NCBI GenBank assembly: GCA_020638995.1
Contig: JACKHM010000001.1
Coordinates: 1,674,001 to 1,738,000 of the forward strand
DNA length: 64,000 nucleotides
Direction of reading: 5' to 3'
DNA from: Planctomycetaceae bacterium
GTDB taxonomy: Bacteria > Planctomycetota > Planctomycetia > Pirellulales > Pirellulaceae
Shown here: positions 28,705-38,929 of the stretch, in pieces
Position numbering within the stretch: the first letter of the stretch is position 1
Layout of the letters: the number at the start of each line of letters is the position of its first letter
Notes under the pieces: generated by a model
What the model was told of the DNA's origin: nothing
The model's input: the letters and a program-made list of their open reading frames with translations, nothing else
Databases searched by the model: none
Program-made: the position numbers and the translations under genes

Positions 28705-30680
28705 TGCGAAATCAAGGCGTCGATAACACGCTCGCGTTAAGTATTAGCCGAAGAGGCGCGCGGATACTCGTCGCACTCTTTGCGGGTTTCTTATTCGTTG
28801 CGCCCGTCGACGCCCAGGACGGAGAAGTCATTGTCGAACTGGACCGCGAGCGTATCTATGAGGGCGAGAGCGTTCGATATCGTGTCTTCCTGAGCCGGTT
28901 CGACCAGCCTGCGGAACCGGAATTAGTGGGATTCGATGCCTTCGTCGTTCAACAGGCCGGAACCCAGCAAGTTAACTCGTCTAGCATTCGCATAATCAAC
29001 GGTAGACGGCAACAAGTCACCCGGCGGGGCATCATCTACGAGTATCTACTGACGCCCCAAAAAACGGGCCAAATCCCGATTCCCGCACCAATTGTGAAAG
29101 TCGATGGTGAACCCGTACCATCAAAGTCAGTTACGCTCACCGTCGTCCCTGCTGAGGAGCAGGACATCGCGGTCCTCGATATGACGTCCAGCCACACCGT
29201 CGTTTATCCGATGCAACCCTTTGACATTACGCTGAAGATCTTCATAAAGCCGATTCCCGAGCCCGAAAGTGACCACGATCCACTGTCCGTCCAGAATCCG
29301 TTGGTCCAGCTAACACTGCCATGGGCCGAGGACGAGGCTCTCGTTGCGGGCATTGTGCCAAAGATTCCCGGCGAACGATGGCTCGACGCAATGCGTAATC
29401 GCAGCGGTGGCTTCTCGATCAACGGGCGCGAATCGAGTCGCTCGCCATTCGGAAGTTTTGGCGGCTTTTTCTCTGACCTTGCCGAGGGTTTTCGACCAAC
29501 CCCGAAGCGCGTTCGACGCGCAGATGCAAGTGGGCGTCGACTGGAATACTGGGAGTACACGCTTACACGTACCTTCGTGGCCAACAAAGTGGGCGAGTAC
29601 TCGTTCGGACCTGCCACGGTGAAAGGATCTTTCGGCGTGCGAGTAGATACACGCGGTCAACTGGAAGGTGAAGCGGCATATGCGTTCGCCAAACCAGTTA
29701 TTGTTCGCGTAAAAGATGTTCCGACCGAGGGGCGTCCCGAATCTTATACCGGTGCGATTGGTCGTTTTGAGATTGGTGCAGACGTTTCGCCGCAAACGGC
29801 AAAAGTCGGAGATCCTGTTACCCTGACGCTTTGGTTGCGCGGACAAGGCACGCTCGAAAACGTACTAGCACCAAAACTAGATGGTATCGCAAACTTTGAC
29901 AAACATTTCAAAATCTACGAAGCCACGGAGGAGACTCGCGACGACTCGCGCGAGTTCACTTACAGCCTGCGGCCCAAAAGTGTCGACGCGAGCGAGATTC
30001 CATCGATCCCGATTTCTTACTTCGATGTTGATCGGGAGTCTTTCGTCACGCTTCAAACTGATCCCATTCCGATTTCCGTGACCGCTGCCGATCGGATGGC
30101 GAGCGGTGAGATCGCTATGGCCACGCCCCAAAGTCCTGAGTCGGCGAGTATTGAAGCGCGCGCGGAAGGCATTTTCGCCAACGTCACTGACTTGCGTGAA
30201 CTGCGAGACGAAACTGTTCACCCAGATCGTTGGTTCCTCAGTCTTGGTGCGTTGACGGGATTGTTTTTTATCGTCGCTATGGTTGCGCAACGCGTCCAGC
30301 GATTCCAATCAGATACGAGTTTGCAGCGCCGACGAACTGCTGCGGCTGATGCCCGTCGACGGCTTCGAGCCGCGACCTCCTTAGCAGAGGAGGGCGACAC
30401 GCGTCGTGGGGCCGAAGCAATCAGCGAGGCACTGATTGGTCTTGTCGCTGACGCGACAAATACGCCATATGGCGTGTTAACATCCACAGACGCCGCGAGG
30501 AGGCTTCGCGAGTTAAAGATCGCTGACGAGACGGTGCGGCGAGTGCAGGAAGTCATGCAAACGTGCGATGACGCGAGATATGGCGCGGCTGGCGAAGCGA
30601 TGAAGGAACTGCCAAACCTGGCAGAAGCGGTGCTTGAAGATTTGATCCGAGCAATGAAGAAGCAAAGGCTGCTATCGTGA
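28698..30680 (+). CDS. batD: BatD family protein
   Basis: 660 residues with a signal peptide ending near VDAQ, a beta-rich region carrying several Ig-like domains (VELDRERIYEGESVRYRVF is the usual first strand pair; TAKVGDPVTLTLWLRGQG near residue 370-390), a transmembrane helix (about 515-533, FLSLGALTGLFFIVAMV) and a cytoplasmic helical tail of about 110 residues. This is the usual oxygen-tolerance/BatD layout. Overlaps with both neighbours show it belongs to the same transcript. Confidence 0.93.
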   Translation: MVMRNQGVDNTLALSISRRGARILVALFAGFLFVAPVDAQDGEVIVELDRERIYEGESVRYRVFLSRFDQPAEPELVGFDAFVVQQAGTQQVNSSSIRIINGRRQQVTRRGIIYEYLLTPQKTGQIPIPAPIVKVDGEPVPSKSVTLTVVPAEEQDIAVLDMTSSHTVVYPMQPFDITLKIFIKPIPEPESDHDPLSVQNPLVQLTLPWAEDEALVAGIVPKIPGERWLDAMRNRSGGFSINGRESSRSPFGSFGGFFSDLAEGFRPTPKRVRRADASGRRLEYWEYTLTRTFVANKVGEYSFGPATVKGSFGVRVDTRGQLEGEAAYAFAKPVIVRVKDVPTEGRPESYTGAIGRFEIGADVSPQTAKVGDPVTLTLWLRGQGTLENVLAPKLDGIANFDKHFKIYEATEETRDDSREFTYSLRPKSVDASEIPSIPISYFDVDRESFVTLQTDPIPISVTAADRMASGEIAMATPQSPESASIEARAEGIFANVTDLRELRDETVHPDRWFLSLGALTGLFFIVAMVAQRVQRFQSDTSLQRRRTAAADARRRLRAATSLAEEGDTRRGAEAISEALIGLVADATNTPYGVLTSTDAARRLRELKIADETVRRVQEVMQTCDDARYGAAGEAMKELPNLAEAVLEDLIRAMKKQRLLS

Positions 30681-31441
30681 TCTTCGTTCGCTTGACGATT
30701 TGTTGCGCTGCAGCGTCTACGTTTGTTGGGTGTGGACCCGCCATCGACCCGGCCATGTACGCAAAGTTCCAGGCCGCGCAAGAGCGTTTCGAACAAGCGA
30801 ACGATTCCGCGCAGTTCCTACAAGCAGCCGCGATCTATCAGGAAATCCTCGACGCAGGCGTCGTTTCCGGAGCCGTCTTTTACAACCAAGGTAACGCCTT
30901 CATGAGGGCCGGGGAGAAAGGCCGAGCGATCGCGTGCTACCGACAGGCGAAGCGGTACCGCCCGCGAGACCCCTATCTCGATGCGAACCTGCGTTTTGCG
31001 TTGGGCAATGCCGGCGCAACGCCGCCGAAACCTGTCATCGAGTACATTCTCTTTTGGTGTGACTGGGTTAGCTATCAGGGAAAGTTCAACATCAGTTTGG
31101 GCTGCGCCTTGGCAACTTTTGTAATCAGCGTCGCGAGTTTGTTCGTAAAGCCGCAGCTCCTAAAGCGAGCCGCAACCTTGGCACTCTGCCTGACAGTTGC
31201 TTTCGCGATATCCGCGGTCTACGACTGGTATCGTTACAGCCATCTGAAACACGGCGTCATGATCAATGATGAAGTTGTCGCTCGTAAGGGTGACTCTGAA
31301 ACCTATCAGCCGGCATTTACAAAGTCACTCGACGAGGGCACCGAGTTCGTGGTGATGGAACAACGAGGAGGCTGGCTGCACCTGCGACTTGCCGGGGGCC
31401 AAGAAGGTTGGGTTGCGAGTACAGACGTCACCGTCTACTGA
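30677..31441 (+). CDS. batE: TPR/SH3 membrane protein (BatE-like)
   Basis: 254 residues. A lipoprotein-type start (VGCGPAIDP) is followed by TPR-like repeats (about 20-105, VFYNQGNAFMRAGEKGRAIACYRQA), two hydrophobic helices (about 130-150 and 158-180) and a C-terminal SH3-type domain (WLHLRLAGGQEGWVASTD). TPR plus SH3 at the end of a Bat operon matches BatE. The four-base overlap with batD supports cotranslation. The SH3 end probably faces the periplasm and may contact the cell wall. Confidence 0.87.
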   Translation: MIFVRLTICCAAASTFVGCGPAIDPAMYAKFQAAQERFEQANDSAQFLQAAAIYQEILDAGVVSGAVFYNQGNAFMRAGEKGRAIACYRQAKRYRPRDPYLDANLRFALGNAGATPPKPVIEYILFWCDWVSYQGKFNISLGCALATFVISVASLFVKPQLLKRAATLALCLTVAFAISAVYDWYRYSHLKHGVMINDEVVARKGDSETYQPAFTKSLDEGTEFVVMEQRGGWLHLRLAGGQEGWVASTDVTVY

Positions 31442-31622
31442 GGCACAATATGGCAACTTGTCCGGCCAACTCGCTCACAGCCAAGTAACGCTATCACCTA
31501 ACTGAAGCGACGCCCGGTTGCAGTTTCTCAAAACGTGCCATCTCACTAGAATGCCGCCCCCGAAAAACCGTCGTTCTCTGAATGCTCTGCAGGATGCGCA
31601 TCAAAGTCACACATCAGCGGCA

Positions 31623-32558
31623 ATGCAAATAACTAGTTTTTTTTCAGTCATGCTAGCAGTTGCGGCCACGAATCTTTCGCACGATTCGTCGGCCTACGGG
31701 CAGTTCTTAGATTCGCCTTTTGATGGTGCAACCGTCGTACTTGAAGAAAACGCTCAGCCGTACATTGCGGTACCTCAAGTCCAATCATCGCCGTTCGCGA
31801 ATCCGTGGAGCATAGTCCTTTTACCAGATCGAATCATCTATCGCTCCTACTTGGCGGGCAGCAAGGAGTCTCGGCTGGGAACGCAGTCATTTCATCGCAA
31901 CGGAGACGGCAAGTTATGGGACTCGACGCTTGGCGGGCGTTTTGGCCTGCTGCGAATCGGTCCTCGCGATCAACCGCTCGGATTTCAGATTGATGTCGAG
32001 GGTGCGGCGCACGTACGACTTGATCCGGATGACGAGGTCGATGTCCGCAGTGCAGATTTTCGGGCAGGCGTTCCATTCGCGTACGGGTGGAATAATCAAC
32101 AGGTCAAATTTGCTTACTATCACATCAGTTCTCATGTGGGCGACGAGTTCTTACTGAAAAATCCTGGGTTCACGCGATTGAACTATGCCCGCGACGTGCT
32201 CGTCCTTGGCTATTCAATCTATCCTACTGAGCGTCTCCGTTTTTACGGCGAAGCAGGCTGGGCGTTTTGGAGTGACGTCAGCGGCCTGTGGGAGTTTCAG
32301 TTCGGGTTCGAGTATGCGCCAACACGTCCAACTGGCCTTCACGGCGAGCCGTTTCTTGCGGTCAACGGCCATCTGCGCGAAGAACTCAATTTCGGCGGCG
32401 GCCTGACGGCACAAGCCGGTTGGGCATGGCGCGGCGATAGTCCGGCAGGACGACTGTTTCGCATCGGTGTGCACTACTACAACGGCGAAAGCCCGCAGTT
32501 CTCATTCTTCGATGACTTCGAGCATCAGATTGGACTGGGAATGTGGTACGACTTCTAG
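31623..32558 (+). CDS. DUF1207 family secreted protein
   Basis: 311 residues from the ATG at 31623, chosen because it starts a signal peptide (MQITSFFSVMLAVAATN); the open frame extends upstream to 31518 with a charged region unlike a signal. Features of DUF1207 include IYRSYLAGSKESRLG and the late FGFEYAPTRPTG segment, rich in aromatic residues and alternating strands, which suggests an outer-membrane barrel. It follows the bat operon on the same strand by 181 bases and may be independent of it. Confidence 0.85.
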   Translation: MQITSFFSVMLAVAATNLSHDSSAYGQFLDSPFDGATVVLEENAQPYIAVPQVQSSPFANPWSIVLLPDRIIYRSYLAGSKESRLGTQSFHRNGDGKLWDSTLGGRFGLLRIGPRDQPLGFQIDVEGAAHVRLDPDDEVDVRSADFRAGVPFAYGWNNQQVKFAYYHISSHVGDEFLLKNPGFTRLNYARDVLVLGYSIYPTERLRFYGEAGWAFWSDVSGLWEFQFGFEYAPTRPTGLHGEPFLAVNGHLREELNFGGGLTAQAGWAWRGDSPAGRLFRIGVHYYNGESPQFSFFDDFEHQIGLGMWYDF

Positions 32559-32775
32559 TGCTTTGTTATGACCAGAAGTTGGTTCACCACCGGCTGGGCT
32601 TGTGCATCCCAAGTTGAATCGCGGATTGAGTTTGCACGAGCAGAGTCAGTCTCGCACATCTCTACAACGAAACCGTAGCGAAGCACTTGTGCAGAGCATA
32701 TCAATCTCAATCAATTGATTCAGCGATTGACGCCCGACGCGACCGGACAGCCTTGGCCAACAACTAATGCGTCGG

Positions 32776-33102
32776 TTATACCGTTATGCCTAACTTCTTC
32801 GCCCGCTCTTGAAGTGCCCGCTGGAAGTAGACAAACGGATAGTCGCGAGCCTGCGGATTGTGCCTCACCCAGATGAACGTGCTGATCACAAGATCCAATG
32901 GCAGCTCGTTCATGCGCACCATCGTCACGACCTTCTTGATATACGCAAACTCCCCCGGACGACGAGCTTTCAGACCGCTCTCGAGTTGTTGTTGGAGATC
33001 GGCGACGTTAGCCGCGACTGTTTGTCCATCCAGAGGCGCCGGCGCGGCAGCACTCAGTGCGAGAACACAACCTAGCACGACTAAATGTAGTATTCTTTGC
33101 AT
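32776..33102 (-). CDS. Small secreted protein
   Basis: 108 residues from the ATG ending at 33102, which begins a signal peptide (QRILHLVVLGCVLALSAAA) and avoids an upstream charged extension to 33165. The mature part is helical and contains VADLQQQLESGLKARRPGEF and a basic tail. No family recognised; possibly a small periplasmic helical protein. It is convergent with the DUF1207 gene, and the region between holds only a 12-bp palindrome (AATCAATTGATT) and no clear terminator. Confidence 0.65.
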   Translation of the reverse strand: MQRILHLVVLGCVLALSAAAPAPLDGQTVAANVADLQQQLESGLKARRPGEFAYIKKVVTMVRMNELPLDLVISTFIWVRHNPQARDYPFVYFQRALQERAKKLGITV

Positions 33103-33276
33103 TTCAGCAACGCTCCCTTCAGCCCATGACCGGCGGCTTGTAATCGATCTTGAAGCTTGCAACAAGATCGGTCAGTCCGAAGTGTGGGTGCTAGCGGAGA
33201 GCCCGGTCGCCAAAGCAAAGTTGCCTGCTAGCTCGTAAAGGATTAACTTGGCAGCTGTCTAGAAAGGAGCGAACTC

Positions 33277-34719
33277 GTGCTAAACGTACTCGGATATCCA
33301 TCTCGCGTGTGTGACACAATAACGCGCCGCCAACTCCTCCAAGCTGGCGGTGCAGGATTGCTGGGACTGTCGGTGCCCAAATTGCTACAGGCGGAAGCGG
33401 CTTTGCCATTTCAAAATCCGCGGGCCAAGTCCGTCATCTTTTTGTTCTGTTTCGGCGGGCCGAGCCAACTCGAAACATTCGACATGAAGCCCAACGCTCC
33501 AGACGACATTCGCGGCCCCTTCAAGCCGATTTCATGTCGTACGCCGGGGCTGTTAATCAGCGAACATCTGCCTCGATGCGCCGCGGTGTCGGATAAGTTC
33601 GCCGTCATAAAAACGATGACGCACGACTTCAATGATCACAGCGGCGGCGGGCACTACATCCAAACAGGACATCGCTGGCAAGTGCCCATTGGCGGCGGTT
33701 TCAATGTTACGCCGAATGATTGGCCGTCAATGGGTTCTGTGGTCAAGAACCTCTCCCAGCACGTACCAAATGATGCTAACCGCGAGATGTCGCCGTACGT
33801 CGTCGTGCCAAACTTTCTCGGTCGTCTACAGGAGTACCGCGTTCAATTGCGGCGGCCCGGCGAAACCGCCGGATGGCTGGGACGCGCCTACGATCCGCTA
33901 AACACCCGAATTGATAAACGCGACGCCAAAGACAACCCCTACTGGCGTGATTGCTCGGATGACGAGCTGAACTATCAGATCCAGGGCCTGGAATTCAGAG
34001 CCGACGTGACTCTGGACCGCCTTGATCGTCGCAAGTCATTATTGAAGCAACTTGATGATCAACGCCGCCTGGCAGAAGACTATCATTCCGTTCAGGCGTT
34101 CGATAAGTTTCGACAGCAAGCGTTGGAATTAGTTACTTCCGATCGTACTCGTAATGCCTTCAACATCCGTAACGAGCCCGACAAGCTCCGCGACCAATAC
34201 GGTCGAAATCTGTTCGGCCAGTCAACATTAGTCGCTCGGCGACTCGTCGAGGCCGGAGCTCGATTCGTGACCGTACATTACGACTGTGTTGATGGTTACA
34301 GTTGGGATTCACATCAACACAGCGACGATGTTGCCAAACATTTGCTTCCTGGTTTAGATCAGGCGCTTTCGACGTTGCTCGTCGATTTGGACGATCGCGG
34401 CCTGCTCGACGAGACCTTGGTGGTCGCCATGGGGGAAATGGGGCGAACGCCGAAAGCTAACAAGACGTGGGGACGGAATCATTGGAGCACACTGTTTCCT
34501 GCGGTGGTGGCTGGGGCCGGAATTCATGGCGGATTGATCTATGGTGAAACAGACAAAGACGCAGCCTACGCCGTGAGCAATCCGGTGTCACCCGAAGATC
34601 TGGCGGCGACAATCTATCACGCGCTCGGTATCGATCCAGACACTCGCATTCTTGATATGCAGCGCCGACCTATCCCAATCGTGGATGGCGGGCGGCCCGT
34701 TCTCGAACTCTTCGGTTGA
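33277..34719 (+). CDS. DUF1501 family protein
   Basis: 480 residues with a Tat-like start (RRQLLQAGGAGLLGLS). Family landmarks are VIFLFCFGGPSQLETFDMKP (about residues 50-69), GRNLFGQSTLVARRLVEAGARFV and VAMGEMGRTPK. A ribosome binding site AAAGGAG precedes the ATG. Unlike the first DUF1501 gene in this window it has no DUF1549/DUF1553 partner here, so it may pair with an unlinked one. It probably acts outside the cytoplasm; the reaction is unknown. Confidence 0.93.
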   Translation: MLNVLGYPSRVCDTITRRQLLQAGGAGLLGLSVPKLLQAEAALPFQNPRAKSVIFLFCFGGPSQLETFDMKPNAPDDIRGPFKPISCRTPGLLISEHLPRCAAVSDKFAVIKTMTHDFNDHSGGGHYIQTGHRWQVPIGGGFNVTPNDWPSMGSVVKNLSQHVPNDANREMSPYVVVPNFLGRLQEYRVQLRRPGETAGWLGRAYDPLNTRIDKRDAKDNPYWRDCSDDELNYQIQGLEFRADVTLDRLDRRKSLLKQLDDQRRLAEDYHSVQAFDKFRQQALELVTSDRTRNAFNIRNEPDKLRDQYGRNLFGQSTLVARRLVEAGARFVTVHYDCVDGYSWDSHQHSDDVAKHLLPGLDQALSTLLVDLDDRGLLDETLVVAMGEMGRTPKANKTWGRNHWSTLFPAVVAGAGIHGGLIYGETDKDAAYAVSNPVSPEDLAATIYHALGIDPDTRILDMQRRPIPIVDGGRPVLELFG

Positions 34720-34842
34720 GAACTGTGTGAATGCCAATTCTGATCGTGACTTCAGCACCGCCGGAAGCATCATCCGATGGTGCAGACGTGCCACGGACGT
34801 GACGACTTGTGCTGGTTTATCGTGAATTCGAGTGACGACAGA

Positions 34843-35745
34843 TCACTCATCAAAGAACGGGAATAACTGCCGCAATTCTTCGCGAGTCGGACGTCGACCG
34901 TATTCGCATAATTCAAATGCTTCCGCGTACTTCACTGCCTTGCCAGCTTCTTCACCGTACCAATCGATCAACGCTTCGCGATACTTGTCGGCAATTCTTC
35001 CCTGGCGATTTTGCCAGCTGCTTGTCGCCCACTCACGGCGTGCTATGGGATTGTCCGCGTGACGCTGTCTTAATGTCTCCTCCGATCCTAGAGCTCCGCC
35101 TTCGTACACTTGCGACACCAACGCGTCGATGGCATCCATCTTTTTCTCGAACACGTCATCGATCGAGACAATCACATCGGGAAGAAAGGGATTCGGTTTC
35201 TGGAACCCATCTGGAAAGTACGTGAAGACCGGGTTTCGCTTCAACGGCGGCACGTCTGGGCAGAAAAACGGGACCGCGACCATAAAAGCGGAATCCTGAA
35301 CCAGGACCCCTGTGTAGCGATGATCCGGGTGATAGTCGTTCGGGCGATGTGCGATCACGATGTCGGCCTTCCATTCACGAATGAGCCGAGTGATCTTCTG
35401 GCGATTTTCGAGCGTCGGCAGGAGTTCGCCATCGTGGATGTCGAGCACTTCGGCCGTGGTACCGATACGCCGGGCCGCTTCATGGACTTCCGCCGTACGG
35501 CGTTTGGCGAGTGGCCCGCCCGCTTCTCGCCAGTGGCCGATATCGCCGTTTGTGACTGAGACGAGTTTGACGTGATGCCCCAACTCCGTCCACTTCACGG
35601 CCGTGCCAGCCATCTGAAACTCGCAGTCGTCCGGATGAGCCCCAAACGCGATGATCCGCAACTTGCCGTCCTCCTCAGCTTGGACGGTAGATAGCAATAA
35701 GATCGGTACGATTGCGAGTAGAAGAGGACCTAGGGCGCGTTTCAT
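34843..35745 (-). CDS. PIG-L family deacetylase
   Basis: 300 residues from the ATG ending at 35745, which opens a signal peptide (ALGPLLLAIVPILLLS); the frame extends a further 27 codons without a signal. The zinc site of LmbE/PIG-L deacetylases is present: GAHPDDCE (about residues 37-44) and HRPNDYHPDHRYTG. The family removes acetyl groups from N-acetylglucosaminyl substrates. It lies 46 bases after a sulfatase gene on the same strand, suggesting the two act on the same amino-sugar or sulfated polysaccharide. Confidence 0.92.
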   Translation of the reverse strand: MKRALGPLLLAIVPILLLSTVQAEEDGKLRIIAFGAHPDDCEFQMAGTAVKWTELGHHVKLVSVTNGDIGHWREAGGPLAKRRTAEVHEAARRIGTTAEVLDIHDGELLPTLENRQKITRLIREWKADIVIAHRPNDYHPDHRYTGVLVQDSAFMVAVPFFCPDVPPLKRNPVFTYFPDGFQKPNPFLPDVIVSIDDVFEKKMDAIDALVSQVYEGGALGSEETLRQRHADNPIARREWATSSWQNRQGRIADKYREALIDWYGEEAGKAVKYAEAFELCEYGRRPTREELRQLFPFFDE

Positions 35746-35791
35746 GTTTGTGACTCCGAGGCAAGTGTAGTGCATCTTGAGAGAAGGAGAG

Positions 35792-37291
35792 TTACTCGTA
35801 TTTCCACTTGATCGCCCAAGGATCATTCGTTCGGGCCTGAAAGTCCTTTAACTCATTGATCATTTCGGCGAGCACGTTTTGATGCTGTGGACTTGCTGCG
35901 AGGTTGTGGCCTTCATGAGGATCGGCCACGACGTCATACAGCTCAAACTTTGGGCGGTGCATGTAAGAGTCAACGGTCTTTGCCCCGTAGGGAGCATCGG
36001 GCCCGAGCTTGTATTGAGCCTGCCAGGTTGGTGCGGCCCAGAGGTCCGATGCGAACGGGAACGACAGCGGATGCGCGATATTCCAAATCAACTTATACTG
36101 CCGCCCTCTCACAACTCGCATTGGATAGTACATCTGAATTTCGTGAAACGTGTGCGAAGCATAGACGTTGTCCCAGCCCACGGAGCGTTCTTTCTCGAGG
36201 GTCGACAGAAAAGATCGCCCGTGGAACACGCCCGGCTTCACCCGCGGGTTCTGCTGAGTACCGCGTTCAGGCTGATCGAGCTTCTCCAAGATTGGCCGCT
36301 TCACCGATCCACTTTGATCGTTCAAAATGCCCGCGAAGTCCAAAATGGTCGGTGTAATGTCAACCCAGCTGACCATTGCATCGCTTACGATGCCGCGCCG
36401 CTCGTTGTAAGGGTTGCGAACAAGGCAGGGCGAGCGCATCCCTCCTTCGTACACCGTCGTCTTGGCACCCGGCATCGCGATCCCATGATCCGAGATGTAG
36501 ATAAATAGTGTGTCGTCCCATTTGCCGGCATCATTCAAGATTTCGATCAAGCGACCGAGTCCCTGGTCGATGCGCGAGACAGACTGGTAGTACTGGGCGA
36601 TTTCGGCGCGGCAGGTGGGAGTATCGGGCAGGAACCCCGGAACGAGGACATCCGCCGGATCGTAGACAACTTCTTCAATCCCCGGATAACCCTTGCCGTC
36701 TAGTCCAGGGTTTCCGAATCGATTCGGTTCGTGCGGCAGTTCCGTCGCTTCTCCGCCACCGCGATGTGGATCGGAGGTACAGAAGTAAAGGAAGAAAGGT
36801 CGGTCGCTATCGGATTCGATGAACTCCTTGCAACGGTTTGCCATCTCGACAGGACTACGTGAGTTCACTTTGTCGAGAAATTCATCAAAGGCATAGACGG
36901 ATTTGGGCGCAACGTGGTACTTGCCACAACTTGCTGTCCGATAGCCTGCCTTGCTGAGAAAAACGGGCAAACCTACGACATTGGTGTACGCGTTGAACTT
37001 GTGATAAGAGTGTTCGTGCCCATAGTGACCGTTAGCGTGATTGTGCAATCCGCTCAGGATTACGGAACGACTCGCCGAACAACTCGCCGTCGTACAAAAG
37101 GCGTAAGTAAACAACGTGCCATCACGGGCGATGCGGTCCATGTTGGGGGTCTGGATCACCGAGTTCCCATAGCAGCCCATGTCTTGACTCTGGTCATCCG
37201 TCACAAACAAAACGACATTGCGGGGAGCTGCATCGGCGCACAAAGGACAAAGTCCGACGAACATTGCAAGCGTTAACAGGGGGCCTCGCAT
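35792..37291 (-). CDS. Sulfatase, heparan N-sulfatase-like
   Basis: 499 residues with a signal peptide and a ribosome binding site TTGGAG. The first metal pair is VTDDQSQD, and the formylglycine signature is CSASR (in TTASCSASRSVILSG, near residue 71-85), a C-x-A-x-R form, which differs from the usual Pro at position 3. The later GMPGAKTTVYEGG and SDHG motifs are typical of the sulfamidase branch. It hydrolyses sulfate esters or N-sulfates in the periplasm after formylglycine formation by another enzyme. Its partner is the PIG-L gene immediately downstream. Confidence 0.93.
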   Translation of the reverse strand: MRGPLLTLAMFVGLCPLCADAAPRNVVLFVTDDQSQDMGCYGNSVIQTPNMDRIARDGTLFTYAFCTTASCSASRSVILSGLHNHANGHYGHEHSYHKFNAYTNVVGLPVFLSKAGYRTASCGKYHVAPKSVYAFDEFLDKVNSRSPVEMANRCKEFIESDSDRPFFLYFCTSDPHRGGGEATELPHEPNRFGNPGLDGKGYPGIEEVVYDPADVLVPGFLPDTPTCRAEIAQYYQSVSRIDQGLGRLIEILNDAGKWDDTLFIYISDHGIAMPGAKTTVYEGGMRSPCLVRNPYNERRGIVSDAMVSWVDITPTILDFAGILNDQSGSVKRPILEKLDQPERGTQQNPRVKPGVFHGRSFLSTLEKERSVGWDNVYASHTFHEIQMYYPMRVVRGRQYKLIWNIAHPLSFPFASDLWAAPTWQAQYKLGPDAPYGAKTVDSYMHRPKFELYDVVADPHEGHNLAASPQHQNVLAEMINELKDFQARTNDPWAIKWKYE

Positions 37292-37430
37292 ATTAGGTCT
37301 CCAAAGTGGTCGAGCAGCACGATGTCAGCAGGTGGCGGACATCAGGCAGGTTGCACAGTAGATGCAGAGTAGCTGTTGGGTGTCGACAAATCAACGAAGT
37401 CGCACGTCGAGATTGAATGTCTCAACTCGG

Positions 37431-38231
37431 TTATCGCTGGCCACCGCCTTCAGGAATAGGCCACGACCAACCAGCCGTGTATCCGCCGTCAACGTACAAC
37501 GTCTGACCAGTCATGAAGGAAGCGGCAGGGGACGCTAGAAATATAGCTGCCCCCACCATGTCTTCTGGAATGCCCAGCCGTCTTTGCGGTGTGTTCGCCT
37601 TGCCCCAGGCTTGCATCTTCTCGTCAGACCAGAGTTTTTCTGTCAGATCCGTCAGGATAAAGCCAGGAGCAATCCCATTCACACGTACACCGCTTGGGCC
37701 CCATTCGAGCGCGAGACCCCGAGTCATGTGAGCGATGCCCGCCTTACTCATCGCATACGGCAAGACATCTTTTAACGGGCGATCCGTATTCAGTGATGCA
37801 ATATTGATTTGACAACCAGAACCCCGCTCGACCATTTGCCGACCAACGGCTTGTGAGAGCATAAAGGCTCCCTTTAAGTTTATGTCCAAGATGAAATCGT
37901 AATCGTCTTCCGAAACTTCTAAGGCGGGCTTGCGGCGATTGACTCCTGCCACGTTGACCAACGTGTCGATGTACCCAAAGTCATTTATCACTTTCGTGAC
38001 CAGTCGTTCAATGTCGTCCGACTTGGCTACATCACAAACAATGGGTGTAACATTTCCGCGCCCTCCCGCGATCGCGTCGGCAGCGGAGGAAAGTGATGAT
38101 TCGTCCCGACCGGTGATTACCACTCTTGCCCTGCGGTCGGCAAACCCTTTGGCGATTGCTCGCCCGATGCCACGACTGCCGCCCGAAACAATGACAACTT
38201 GATCAGCTACGGAGAATAGTTGGTCGTTCAT
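37431..38231 (-). CDS. Short-chain dehydrogenase/reductase
   Basis: 266 residues with the classical SDR layout: nucleotide-binding GGSRGIG (about 16-22), NVAG (about 95), and the active-site motif with Y-x3-K (YAMSK). The C-terminal GQTLYVDGGY is typical of classical SDRs such as gluconate 5-dehydrogenase or acyl carrier protein reductase. The substrate cannot be told from the sequence. It lies in a run of minus-strand sugar-related genes but has its own upstream gap of about 108 bases. Confidence 0.93.
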   Translation of the reverse strand: MNDQLFSVADQVVIVSGGSRGIGRAIAKGFADRRARVVITGRDESSLSSAADAIAGGRGNVTPIVCDVAKSDDIERLVTKVINDFGYIDTLVNVAGVNRRKPALEVSEDDYDFILDINLKGAFMLSQAVGRQMVERGSGCQINIASLNTDRPLKDVLPYAMSKAGIAHMTRGLALEWGPSGVRVNGIAPGFILTDLTEKLWSDEKMQAWGKANTPQRRLGIPEDMVGAAIFLASPAASFMTGQTLYVDGGYTAGWSWPIPEGGGQR

Positions 38232-38339
38232 GAGCGGTTCCGCGAGATAGACGAAGAGAAGTCGAAGTAGATGGATGAATTCTGTGACGATCGGTATCCG
38301 CCGTCAACACGTCGCATCGCTCAGTAGCCGGCAAAGGCG

Positions 38340-38768
38340 TCACTTCTTGATAACAAGCACGGGGCAGCGGGCGAGTCGCACCACGCGCTCCGCAACGGAA
38401 CCGACCAGCAATCGCTTGACGCCTCGCCGCCCATGTGACGGCAGAACGATCAGCCTGGCTCGAATTGCGTCCGCATGTTCGGTGATCCGATGGCCGGGAT
38501 CTCCAAACTCGACGCACAACTTCAAGTCGACGTACCTTTCATCCGCTAGAGATTTCTGAAGTTCTTCGAGGGCCGCGTTGCGCCGCTTCGAATGATCAAT
38601 CGCCTCCCAGAGGGCGTCGGGATATGAGGACTGAGCATCGTATAGGATGCGCAGCACATGAATGCGGTTGGGCGAGTCAGCAATCTGCAACGCAATGTCA
38701 ACGGCGGCTAGTGACTCGTCGGACATATCGACCGGCACAACGACCGGGGCTTCAGAAAAGCTGGACAT
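38340..38768 (-). CDS. Universal stress protein (UspA family)
   Basis: 142 residues with the UspA ATP-binding signature G-x2-G-x9-G-S (HGRRGVKRLLVGSVAERVV) and the usual end VVRLARCPVLVIKK. A GGAG ribosome binding site precedes the ATG. ATP-binding Usp proteins modulate survival under stress in the cytoplasm. No functional partner is adjacent. Confidence 0.93.
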   Translation of the reverse strand: MSSFSEAPVVVPVDMSDESLAAVDIALQIADSPNRIHVLRILYDAQSSYPDALWEAIDHSKRRNAALEELQKSLADERYVDLKLCVEFGDPGHRITEHADAIRARLIVLPSHGRRGVKRLLVGSVAERVVRLARCPVLVIKK

Positions 38769-38929
38769 CGGCGTTTCTCCTACTTGCTTTCATCGCGACC
38801 AACTACCTCCCGCAGAATGCAATTCTCAAGCCAAAAGACTTTTATGTGCACCGAATGTAAAACCTACGATCGTAGACCGGAATTGCCACAGAGGGCGCCA
38901 GTCTACAGTGCACATCCGCGCGCGATTGC